Source of the DNA: Embleya scabrispora DSM 41855
Lineage (GTDB): Bacteria > Actinomycetota > Actinomycetes > Streptomycetales > Streptomycetaceae
Length of the DNA: 64,000 bases
Reading direction: 5' to 3'
Assembly (NCBI RefSeq): GCF_000372745.1
Contig: NZ_KB889651.1
Coordinates: forward strand, 62,001-126,000
In this document: positions 35,048 to 42,267 of the stretch, piece by piece
How the letters are laid out: each line of letters begins with the position of its first letter
Numbering within the stretch: position 1 is the first letter of the stretch
Notes under the pieces: generated by a model
The model's input: the letters and a program-made list of their open reading frames with translations, nothing else
What the model was told of the DNA's origin: nothing
The model's database searches: none
Position numbers and translations under genes: made by a program

Positions 35048-36931
35048 TCACTGCGCCTCCTCCGCGATCCTGGCCGAGTCCTCGCGCGGGTCCCGGTATC
35101 CGGCCGCCTGGAGGTCGAACAGCCGGGCGTAGTGCCCATCGGCCAGGGCCATCAGCTGGTCGTGGCCGCCCAGTTCGGTGATCCGGCCGTCGGCGAGCAC
35201 GGCGATGGTGTCCGCGTCGCGCAGCGCGCCGAGCCGGTGCGACACGAGCAGGCTGGTCCGGCCGGCCCGGTGTCGGTGCAGCGTGCGGTGCACCTCGTGC
35301 TCGGCCTCGGCGTCCAGGCCCGAGCTGGGCTCGTCCAGGATCAGCAGGTCCGCGTCGCCGCGCATCAGCGACCGGGCCAGTGCGACCCGCTGCCACTGGC
35401 CGCCGGACAGCGTGACGCCGGCCCTGTCGTCGTCCTCGTCCAGGTGCACCCGGCTCAACTGGGTCCGGTAGCCGTCCGGCAGCGCGGACAGGTCCGCGTC
35501 GATGCCGGCCAGTACCGCGCTCATCCGGATCCGGGCCGAGTCCTCGCGGTGGGCCAGGTCGCCGATGCCGATGTTCTCCGCTGCGGAGAGGTCGTAGGTC
35601 ATGTAGTCCTGGAAGGTCACCCCGAGCCGGCGGCGCAGTGCGGCCACGTCCATCGTGCGGATGTCCACGCCGTCCCAGCGGATCGCGCCCCGATCCGGGT
35701 CGTAGAACCGGCAAAGCAGCTTGATCAGCGTGCTCTTGCCGGTGCCGTTGCGTCCGACCAGGCCCACCGCGCGACCCGCCGGCACCACCAGGCTCACCCC
35801 GCGCAGCACCCACGGCCCCTGTGCGTCGTAGCGGAACCACACGTCGTCGAACTCGAGTTGCCCACGCAGCGCGGGCACCCGGCCGGTCCCGGGGTCGAGG
35901 TCGTCGGGGGTGTCCATCACATCCAGGAAATGGCCGAACAGCCGAATCGCCTCGGCGGCCATGCCGGCCTGGGTGACCACGCCGGTGAATGCCTGCTGCA
36001 CGCCGGCCGCGGCGGCGGTGAACAACATCACGTCGCCGACCGTGAAGCGGCCGTGCGCCGCGCCGGCCACCACCACGACCATGCCCAGCCCGGCCACCAC
36101 CGCGTTCAGTGCGGCGAATCCGGCTTGGATCAGCATGCCCCGTCGTGCCACCGTGAGTTCGGCGTCGGTGGCCTCGCGCAGCGCCCGCACCAGGCGGCCG
36201 TGCAGGAAGTCGCCCAGCCCGAACAGCCGGATCTCCTTGGCCGCGCGCGGGTCGGTCAGCAGTGATCGGTAGAACAGGCGGCGGCGCTGCTTCCCGGAGG
36301 TCAGCTCCAGCACCGCCACCTGCCGGCGGGCCATCGACAGCCGGGCCGCCAACGCGGCGACGCCGACCAGGAACAGCAGGCCCACCATCGGCGGCCACAC
36401 GGCGAGCAGCACACCGGTGAACCCGCTCAGCGCGGCGGCGGAACGCACCACCTCCTGGCTGAACATGGTGATGTTGTGCGGTGCGTCCTCGGACGCCTGT
36501 TGGGCCAGTCGCAGGCGGTCGTGGAAGGCCGGGTCCTCGAAACGGCGCAGTCCGCGGAACTCGTTGACCTTGGCGAACAGGTCCCGCTCGACGGTGACCA
36601 CGAGCCGCCGGCGCACCACCTCGTCCAGATAGGCGGCCAGTTGCATCAGCACCGCGAGCACCGCGCCGAGTGTGGCGAGCGCGAGGCCCAGTGCCACGGC
36701 CCGCCCGGAGTCGACGTGTTCGCCTCGGCCCAGCTCGTCGAAAAGCAGTTTGGTCAGCCACGCGGCCGGCGCGGGCAACACGCCGATCAGCACGGTGGCC
36801 GGCAGCAGCAGGAGCGCACCGACGGGCGCGGCCCTGAATTGCAGCGCGAGGGCCACCTTCACCGCGCGCGGGCGCAACCGGGACCCCGAAGGCGTACCGC
36901 CCTCCGAGGTCCCGTCCGGATCCGGGATCAA
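35048..36931 (-). CDS. ABC transporter, fused membrane and ATPase domains
   Basis: This 627-residue half-transporter has six membrane helices (about 40-310) and an ATPase domain. The ATPase has Walker A GRNGTGKST (about 391), signature LSGGQWQ (about 510), Walker B LLILDEPSSGLD and switch His in VSHRLG. No peptidase C39 domain is present, so leader removal must be done by another protein. The TTG at 36931 overlaps the stop of the second Cys-rich peptide gene (TTGA) and lacks its own ribosome-binding site, which points to translational coupling. It probably exports the Cys-rich peptides. An insertion with acidic residues (HLDEDDDRAG) precedes the signature motif. Confidence 0.9.
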   Translation of the reverse strand: MIPDPDGTSEGGTPSGSRLRPRAVKVALALQFRAAPVGALLLLPATVLIGVLPAPAAWLTKLLFDELGRGEHVDSGRAVALGLALATLGAVLAVLMQLAAYLDEVVRRRLVVTVERDLFAKVNEFRGLRRFEDPAFHDRLRLAQQASEDAPHNITMFSQEVVRSAAALSGFTGVLLAVWPPMVGLLFLVGVAALAARLSMARRQVAVLELTSGKQRRRLFYRSLLTDPRAAKEIRLFGLGDFLHGRLVRALREATDAELTVARRGMLIQAGFAALNAVVAGLGMVVVVAGAAHGRFTVGDVMLFTAAAAGVQQAFTGVVTQAGMAAEAIRLFGHFLDVMDTPDDLDPGTGRVPALRGQLEFDDVWFRYDAQGPWVLRGVSLVVPAGRAVGLVGRNGTGKSTLIKLLCRFYDPDRGAIRWDGVDIRTMDVAALRRRLGVTFQDYMTYDLSAAENIGIGDLAHREDSARIRMSAVLAGIDADLSALPDGYRTQLSRVHLDEDDDRAGVTLSGGQWQRVALARSLMRGDADLLILDEPSSGLDAEAEHEVHRTLHRHRAGRTSLLVSHRLGALRDADTIAVLADGRITELGGHDQLMALADGHYARLFDLQAAGYRDPREDSARIAEEAQ

Positions 36932-37101
36932 CAGGGGTTGCCCAGCCGGATGGTGCAGACGCCGTTACAGCTGTAGCGGTACTCGCGGCCGCCGCTGCAG
37001 TAGCAGAGTTGGCCGACGTACTCGACGCAGGCTCCGGCGCGTTCTTCCTTCAGGACCAGGCCGAGCAGCCGGTCGCCCATGGTGCCGATCACTCGCTTCA
37101 T
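36928..37101 (-). CDS. Six-cysteine secreted peptide precursor, copy 2 (57 aa)
   Basis: I do not know a named family. The ATG at 37101 follows a strong GGAGG. Residues 1-24 form a leader (KRVIGTMGD, then LLGLVL, ending RAGA) almost identical to that of the neighbouring gene. Residues 25-57 form a core with Cys at 25, 33, 35, 45, 49 and 57, that is C-x7-C-x-C-x9-C-x3-C-x7-C. Leader and Cys positions are conserved between the copies while the loops vary, the usual sign of diversifying secreted peptides. Its stop overlaps the ABC transporter start. Cleavage after AGA would give a 33-residue core with Cys at both ends and room for three disulfides. Function could be antimicrobial, signalling or metal binding. 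Confidence 0.85.
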   Translation of the reverse strand: MKRVIGTMGDRLLGLVLKEERAGACVEYVGQLCYCSGGREYRYSCNGVCTIRLGNPC

Positions 37102-37144
37102 CTTGTGCCTCCGGGAGTTCGCGGTTCGGTGACGGGTGTGCCGG

Positions 37145-37315
37145 TCAGCACTTGGTGGTGGTCTTCACACACGGGCCGTTGCAGCTGTACACGTAGCGGT
37201 AGTGGCTACGGCACGCGCAGAACTGGCCGTGCTCCGGGACGCACGCCCCGGCTCGTTTCTCGCGGAGGACGAGTCCCAACAGTTTGTCGCCCATGGTGCC
37301 GATCACACGGTTCAT
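37145..37315 (-). CDS. Six-cysteine secreted peptide precursor, copy 1 (56 aa)
   Basis: This is the first gene of the minus-strand operon. The ATG at 37315 follows GGAAGG. The leader (NRVIGTMGD, LLGLVL, RAGA) matches that of copy 2, and the core has Cys at 25, 33, 35, 45, 49 and 56, that is C-x7-C-x-C-x9-C-x3-C-x6-C. Conserved core features besides Cys are Gln before the CxC pair, a Tyr-Arg-Tyr stretch and SCNG. The loops differ (for instance VPEH against VEYV, and a Lys/Thr-rich last loop). It lies 43 bp before copy 2. The shared CxC is compatible with disulfide or metal bonding. No lanthionine, radical SAM or cyclodehydratase enzyme is nearby, so plain disulfide maturation is the simplest model. 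Confidence 0.85.
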   Translation of the reverse strand: MNRVIGTMGDKLLGLVLREKRAGACVPEHGQFCACRSHYRYVYSCNGPCVKTTTKC

Positions 37316-37471
37316 CGTGGACCTTCCATTGCAGGGTCGAATCGGCGAAAGCGGGGTGTGCTTCTGCCGGAGGCGACGCTAAACCCTTCGTCATCCGTGT
37401 CGCAAGACAAAGCAAGGCGCCCGAATCAATGAATGCCGTTTTTGTTTCGGGTGGCCGCCGAGTGAGCACTG

Positions 37472-37499
37472 TTGCCATTGGCGAGCTCGGGGATACATT
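37472..37499 (+). promoter_or_regulatory. Candidate promoter for the thioredoxin-like gene
   Basis: TTGCCA (37472-37477) and TACATT (37494-37499) are spaced by 16 bp, about 75 bp before the ATG at 37573. The 257-bp divergent region between the peptide operon and this gene is clearly less GC-rich than its surroundings, as expected for a two-way promoter. Confidence 0.45.
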
Positions 37500-37572
37500 T
37501 CGACGGCCGTGTTCGCCGGTCGCGCGGACTTCGAGGTCGACCGACATCCTTCGCCATTTTGGGAGCATCCCC

Positions 37573-38118
37573 ATGCCGTTCCTGATCGCTGCCGTGGTGC
37601 TCGTCACGGTGCTGTGCCTGTTGAACCTGGTGCTCACGTTCGGCGTCATTCGCAAACTTCGCGCCCAGGGCGAACACGGGCATGGCGCGCAGAACGATGT
37701 GGACATCTCGGATCTGGTCTTGCCGGTGGGTTCGACGGCGCCCGCCTTCACCGCGGTCACCACCGCGGGTGAGACGGTCTCCCGGGACGGCTTGGGCGCC
37801 GCGCTGTTCGGCTTCTTCTCGCCGAACTGCCGGGCTTGCAGGGAGCGGTTGCCGCAGTTCGTAGAGGCGGCGCGCAAGGCGGGCGGCAGTCGTCGGGTGC
37901 TCGCGGTGGTGCACGGGGACGAGGCGGAGACCCGGGAGCAGGTCGCCGCGCTGGCCGCGGTCGCGCAGGTCGTGGTCGAACCGACCGACGGTCCGCTGGG
38001 TCGCGGATTCGCGGTGACCGGATATCCGGTGTTCGGTCTGCTGGCCGCGGACGGCACGATCACCGCGAGCGGTTTCGACCCGAAAGCCCTTTCCGCGCCG
38101 GTGCGCACCGCCGCCTGA
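37573..38118 (+). CDS. Membrane-anchored thioredoxin-like protein (MauD/TlpA type)
   Basis: This 181-residue protein has one N-terminal membrane helix (about 2-25), a linker, and an extracytoplasmic thioredoxin fold. The fold has redox pair Cys86 and Cys89 in SPNCRACRE and the cis-proline loop at Pro152 in TGYPVF. The start MPFLIAAVVLVTVLCLLNLV resembles actinobacterial MauD/TlpA-like proteins; MauD acts in forming the disulfides of methylamine dehydrogenase. No other mau gene is present. It is divergent from the two six-Cys peptide genes and is the obvious candidate to form, correct or reduce their disulfides outside the membrane. ATG 37573 follows GGGAG. Confidence 0.9.
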   Translation: MPFLIAAVVLVTVLCLLNLVLTFGVIRKLRAQGEHGHGAQNDVDISDLVLPVGSTAPAFTAVTTAGETVSRDGLGAALFGFFSPNCRACRERLPQFVEAARKAGGSRRVLAVVHGDEAETREQVAALAAVAQVVVEPTDGPLGRGFAVTGYPVFGLLAADGTITASGFDPKALSAPVRTAA

Positions 38119-38533
38119 TTCGACCGATTCGGTCGGGCGCGTTCGGATTCCGGCAGGATCGTTTCTTCCGGACGATGGATTCCCGAACATGATCATTCTC
38201 GGCAGGCAATTCGATACCGTCGATCGGGCCGACAGTCGTGGAACGCCGCCCGCTTCCCGTTTGCGAACTCGCAAGTATTACCGGAATCAAATATCCCCCG
38301 GCGCGAATTCACCGCGCAACGTGCGGCGCGTTCCGGCCGTCGGGCAAGCAGTACGCGGGCCGGCCGCGTTCATTTCCCGCGGTCGTGGCAAAGTCGCCGG
38401 CCGGCAATCGCCCGACTCCGGCACCGGCCCGCGCATTGCCCGAACCGGCGCCGGCGCGGCAATCGCCCACCCCGGCACCGGCCGGCACGCCGCCCGCGTC
38501 CCGACGGCCCCCGACCGTCGGCGCGGTGTCCGG
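38119..38533. other. 415-bp gap with small palindrome and imperfect repeats
   Basis: No gene is supported here. The palindrome CGACCGATTCGGTCG (38121-38135) starts three bases after the thioredoxin-like gene and may be a terminator. Farther on, 38403-38483 holds about three imperfect copies of a 27-bp unit. The first 200 bp are less GC-rich than average. Confidence 0.5.
38403..38483. repeat. Imperfect tandem repeat, about three 27-bp units
   Basis: The unit begins GGCAATCGCCC and ends CCGGCACCGGCC. Clear copies lie at 38403-38429 and 38458-38483, with a diverged copy (GCATTGCCCGAACCGGCGCC) between them. It lies just beyond the stop of the GNAT-AAA gene. No function is recognised. Confidence 0.5.
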
Positions 38534-39808
38534 TCACACCCGGGCGTGGGTGGTGATGTCCTCCTCGAACAGTTCGACCATGCTCGCGGTCACCGTGGGG
38601 CGGGACTGGGCGAGGGCGTCCAGGTAGTCGCGGGTGTGTGCGCCCGGGCCTTCGGCCGCCGCGGACTCGTCGAACACGTCGCGCTCGAACGACGCCTGGG
38701 CGGCGATCCGGGCGGCGTGACCGATGTCGGCGGGCGTGAGCAACTCGCTGGCCGCCACCAGCGCGTCCAGGTCCACGTCCGGACGGGCCGACGCGTATCG
38801 GGTCCACATCGCCCGCCGCGCGTCCGCGTCCGGCGTGCCCACCGGGATGATGTAGTCGAATCGGCCCGGCCGCAGGAACGCCGGGTCCAGCGAGCGCACC
38901 GAATTGGTCGCGCACACCAGCAGCCGATCGCCGTGTTCGCGGAACGCCGGGATCAGCTTGAGCAGTTCGTTGGTCACCGCGTGACCGGCGCTGGGCCGGG
39001 CGTGCCGGACCGGCGCGATCTCCTCGACCTCGTCGATGAACACCACGATCCGCTCCAGCCTGGCCAACCGCCCGAACGCCTCGCGCAGCGCAGCGGCCAG
39101 GTTGCCGCCGTCGGCCAGCCGCGAGGGCAGCAGTTCCACGAACGGCCAGCCCAGACGGGAGGCGATCGCCCGGGCGAAGGTGGTCTTGCCGGTCCCGGGC
39201 GGCCCGAACAGCGCGATCGCGCTGGGCGGTTCGACGCCGTGCCGCAGCGCGCGCTCGGGATCGGCCAGTGGCAACACCACGCGCCGTTCGATCAGGTTCT
39301 TCTCCACCTCCATGCCGGCCACCTTCGACCACAGGTCGCTCGGCAACATTCGGCCGCCCAGCCGGTCCAGGGTCTCCGCCGCATGGTCGTCGACCGGCTC
39401 GACCTTCTCGAAGTAGGCCACCGCCGGCCGCCGCTCGTAGCCCGCGTTGCGCAGCCCCAACTCGCGCGTGTCCTCCTCGGGGAGCACATAGGCGATCCGG
39501 CGCACCCGCTCCTCGACCAACCTGCGCTCCAGCGCGAGCAGCAGCGTGCTGGTCAGCCCCAGACCGCGCGCGGCGGGCGAGATGGCGATCCGCATCACCC
39601 AGGCCCGCCCCTCGGACACCGTGGCCAGCGCCGCGCCCACCACCGCGCCGTCCCGCCGGGCGACCACGGCCGGCTGGCGCGAGGCCAGCGCGTTGATGCA
39701 CTCGGACAGCGAGAAGACCGACTCCTGGCCGAGTTCGGTCGTGGTGTCGATCAGGTGCACCACCGCCGCGAGGTCCTCCTCGCGGTAGTCCTGTATGAGC
39801 CAGACCAT
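38534..39808 (-). CDS. GNAT acetyltransferase domain fused to an AAA+ ATPase
   Basis: This 424-residue fusion has an N-terminal GNAT domain (about 1-140) with the acetyl-CoA loop RGLGLTS (81-87). A C-terminal AAA+ ATPase follows (about 160-420). The ATPase has Walker A GPPGTGKT (202-209), Walker B VVFIDE (255-260), sensor-1 Asn302 and Arg fingers in FLRPGRFD (Arg313, Arg316), close to the FtsH/CDC48 class. The ATG at 39808 is chosen for its GGAG six bases ahead; upstream in-frame starts at 39820 and 39850 lack one. It may remodel and acetylate the same target protein or RNA. The target is unknown and the neighbours give no hint. Confidence 0.88.
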   Translation of the reverse strand: MVWLIQDYREEDLAAVVHLIDTTTELGQESVFSLSECINALASRQPAVVARRDGAVVGAALATVSEGRAWVMRIAISPAARGLGLTSTLLLALERRLVEERVRRIAYVLPEEDTRELGLRNAGYERRPAVAYFEKVEPVDDHAAETLDRLGGRMLPSDLWSKVAGMEVEKNLIERRVVLPLADPERALRHGVEPPSAIALFGPPGTGKTTFARAIASRLGWPFVELLPSRLADGGNLAAALREAFGRLARLERIVVFIDEVEEIAPVRHARPSAGHAVTNELLKLIPAFREHGDRLLVCATNSVRSLDPAFLRPGRFDYIIPVGTPDADARRAMWTRYASARPDVDLDALVAASELLTPADIGHAARIAAQASFERDVFDESAAAEGPGAHTRDYLDALAQSRPTVTASMVELFEEDITTHARV

Positions 39809-40060
39809 GAACAGCTCCATCCGTGGATCGAGTGCCTCGACGAGTGGCAAACACTAGGGAGCATCGCCGCGCCGTGAACGCGTCGTTGTGTACAAGTGCG
39901 CGCCCGAACTTGGTCACCCTGCGGATGGACACCTCGCGCAGGACCTGGGACACGCATGCCGGCCGAACCGGTGACCGGGCTCGGGGGCCGGGGCACAATG
40001 GCCTCGACCTCGTCCGCGCCGTCCGGCCCGCTCGGGCCGCCCGAACCCTACGGAGAACAG

Positions 40061-40933
40061 ATGACCGTCTCGCCCGCGTCCGGCCCCGCCCACGCGTCCG
40101 GTGTCTTCCCCATCGGCGGCGATCTGCCGGTACGCCGGCTCGGATACGGCGCCATGCAGCTCACCGGGACCGGCGTGTGGGGCGAGCCCAAGGACCGCCG
40201 CGAGGCGATCCGGGTGCTGCGCCGCGCCGTCGAACTCGGGGTGAACCTGATCGACACAGCCGACTCGTACGGCCCGTTCGTCAACGAACAAATCATTCGC
40301 GAGGCGCTGCACCCGTATGCCGAGGACGTGGTGATCGCCACCAAGGGCGGCTTCGCCCGCACCGGACCGGGCGAGTGGCGCGCCCTGGGCCGACCCGAAT
40401 ACCTGCGCCAGCAGACCGAACTGAGCCTACGTCACCTCGGTCTGGAGCGGATCGACCTCTACCAGCTGCACCGGATCGACCCGCAGGTGCCGCTCGCGGA
40501 CCAGCTCGGTGAACTCGGCGCGTTGCAGCAGGAGGGCAAGATCCGGCACATCGGCCTGTCCGAGGTCACCGTGGAGCAGTTGCGCCAGGCCCGCGAGATC
40601 GTCGAGATCGTCTCCGTGCAGAATCTGTACAACCTGGCCAACCGCAAGGCCGAGAGCGTGCTCGACTACGCGGCGGCCGAGAACATCGCGTTCATTCCGT
40701 GGTTCCCCATCGCCACCGGCGAACTCGCCCGACCGGGCGGCCCGTTGGACCAGGCTGCCAAGGAACACGACGCGACGCCTGCACAGTTGGCGCTGGCCTG
40801 GCTGCTGCACCGCTCCCCGGTGCTGCTGCCGATCCCGGGCACCTCCAGCGTCGCGCACCTGGAGGAGAACACCGAGGCCGCCCGGATCCGACTGTCCGAC
40901 GATCGGTTCGAGGCACTGTCGGCCGCGGTCTGA
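40061..40933 (+). CDS. Aldo/keto reductase
   Basis: This 290-residue NADPH-dependent oxidoreductase has the AKR barrel. It carries [12 protein letters not shown] (catalytic Asp and Tyr), VVIATKGGF (catalytic Lys), the [12 protein letters not shown] segment with the fourth catalytic residue, and the nucleotide-binding end [19 protein letters not shown]. It resembles the oxidoreductases of the YdbC/pyridoxal reductase-like group. ATG 40061 follows GGAG. It is monocistronic as far as can be seen and faces the GNAT-AAA gene across 250 bp with no recognisable operator. Substrate unknown. Confidence 0.92.
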   Translation: MTVSPASGPAHASGVFPIGGDLPVRRLGYGAMQLTGTGVWGEPKDRREAIRVLRRAVELGVNLIDTADSYGPFVNEQIIREALHPYAEDVVIATKGGFARTGPGEWRALGRPEYLRQQTELSLRHLGLERIDLYQLHRIDPQVPLADQLGELGALQQEGKIRHIGLSEVTVEQLRQAREIVEIVSVQNLYNLANRKAESVLDYAAAENIAFIPWFPIATGELARPGGPLDQAAKEHDATPAQLALAWLLHRSPVLLPIPGTSSVAHLEENTEAARIRLSDDRFEALSAAV

Positions 40934-41032
40934 CCACGATCGCGGCCGTGGCCGGACCCGTTCCGTCCCGTCCACCGGGACAAGTCCGGCCCGACCGCGT
41001 CGCACAAAGCCGCCGTCGCGGCCGGGGTCGGG

Positions 41033-41284
41033 TCAGCTCTCCCGCGGCGTGATCCGTGCGCTCCACCCGTCCTCGATCTCCGCCCCGTCGATCGTGATCG
41101 CCTCGACCGTGCGCGACCCCGGGTCGATGTCGGCCACCACACCCTCGCCCGCGTAGCGCGGATGCCCGGAGGCGCCGATCTCACCGGTGGCTTCGACCAC
41201 GGCCGAACGGACCGCCGGCCCTCGGGCGTCGGCGGCCATGTCCTGGACGTTGAACGGGAAAATTTCGATCTCGAAGCGTTCCAT
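41033..41284 (-). CDS. Small hypothetical protein, 83 aa
   Basis: I do not recognise this protein. The frame from ATG 41284 has normal coding bias and a plausible globular sequence, ERFEIEIFPFNVQDMAADARG through TVEAITIDGAEIEDGWSARI, with alternating hydrophobic residues that suggest beta strands. There is no membrane helix and no Cys. The ribosome-binding site is weak. Upstream in-frame starts would add 35 Gly/Arg-rich residues. Confidence 0.6.
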   Translation of the reverse strand: MERFEIEIFPFNVQDMAADARGPAVRSAVVEATGEIGASGHPRYAGEGVVADIDPGSRTVEAITIDGAEIEDGWSARITPRES

Positions 41285-42029
41285 CCCGAGCCCATGCCCG
41301 CGCCCGGGCCGGCGCAAGCCACCCGGTCGCCCGTAGGGCATGCCTTCGATCCCCGTCGGGCACCACTCCGCAGAACCGACGACACCCACCCGGCCCCGAA
41401 GGTTGCGGGGCGGGCGTGGCGATGTCCCGCGGGGCGGCCCCGCCGAAGACGGCGGCCGGGACGCCCCGTCACAGGATCACTCGGGCTTTCGACGTCAGCC
41501 ACCAACCGGACGTCGGCGCGCCGGTCGCCGCCGCCATCCGCGCGCCCGGCGCTCAGGCGCCGGGCCGGCCCCCTGAAAGGCCCGGGCCGAGTTCGGCACA
41601 CGCGGCCCACATGTGGGAGCCGCGGGCGTCGTACCCGGTCCGGGCTCGGGAACGCGGGCCCGATTCGGCAGCCGCGGCAGCGCCCGGGCAACCCCCGATT
41701 CGGGCCGATGAACCGAGGTGCATATAGGGGCAATACGGACAGTACTTCCTCGGGCACATGACGTACATCACATCTCGCATACCGATGGTCAGGAACTTGT
41801 ACGCACCGTGAACCAAGTTTTCCGAATTCTCACCCGGAGCTAGGGTGCCGTCGACTGTGAGTAAACAACTCGGGCACAATGCGTGTCGCAATCGGGACTT
41901 TAAGTCCTGATATTCCACCCTAATGACCCGATTCTTCGATTTCGGCAGATCGTGATGTTTGATCCCACGCCGGGGGTGTGCGTAGTTTGGTGCTTCGCCA
42001 CACCGGTCCGGTGCTCGGCGAAATGGTCT
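41285..42029. other. Non-coding stretch: promoter region of the rpf gene
   Basis: No gene is supported over these 745 bp. From about 41700 the sequence becomes much less GC-rich, as expected of a promoter and long leader. The 13-bp palindrome GGACTTTAAGTCC lies at 41895-41907 and could be a regulator site or part of a leader hairpin. The riboswitch follows directly. Confidence 0.5.
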
Positions 42030-42247
42030 CCCGGTTCGCCGAATCCTGCCGCCGGAGCGAGGCCACGGTACGAAACCCGAAAGGCAGGAGCGGGGGAACC
42101 AAGTGGAATGCCGTCCCGGGCGTCTGTGACTCAGGCGCCCATTCGGACGGCTTGGGGTGAAGCCGTGCCCGTCCCTCTCATCCGAGGGTCGAACACGGCC
42201 GGGCGAGACTCTCCAGCCCGAATCCGACAGCTCACTTCGTAGGCGTG
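42030..42247 (+). ncRNA. ydaO-type (cyclic di-AMP) riboswitch
   Basis: The leader of the rpf gene contains the conserved blocks of this class in order. These are TCGCCGAATCCTGCCG near 42036, GCAGGAGCGGGGGAACCA near 42084, CTTGGGGTGAAGCCG near 42151, and CCCGAATCCGACAGCTCAC followed by TTCGTAGGCG near 42217-42246. The final helix ends only about 20 bp before the GTG start, next to the ribosome-binding site. Known ydaO elements turn genes off when cyclic di-AMP is high, and in Streptomyces they control rpf-type cell-wall hydrolases. Confidence 0.93.
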
Positions 42248-42267
42248 GGAGAAGGAAAAAAATCTTC

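Noticed and set aside
36928-37315. Cys-rich peptides as lanthipeptide or thiopeptide precursors
   Set aside because: No lanthionine synthetase, cyclodehydratase or radical SAM enzyme lies nearby, and the cores are not Ser/Thr-rich next to Cys; the RamC enzyme is 26 kb away and recognises a different leader.
41952-42242. Possible small protein upstream of the rpf gene
   Set aside because: The frame lies inside the riboswitch leader, whose RNA blocks explain the conservation; no ribosome-binding site.
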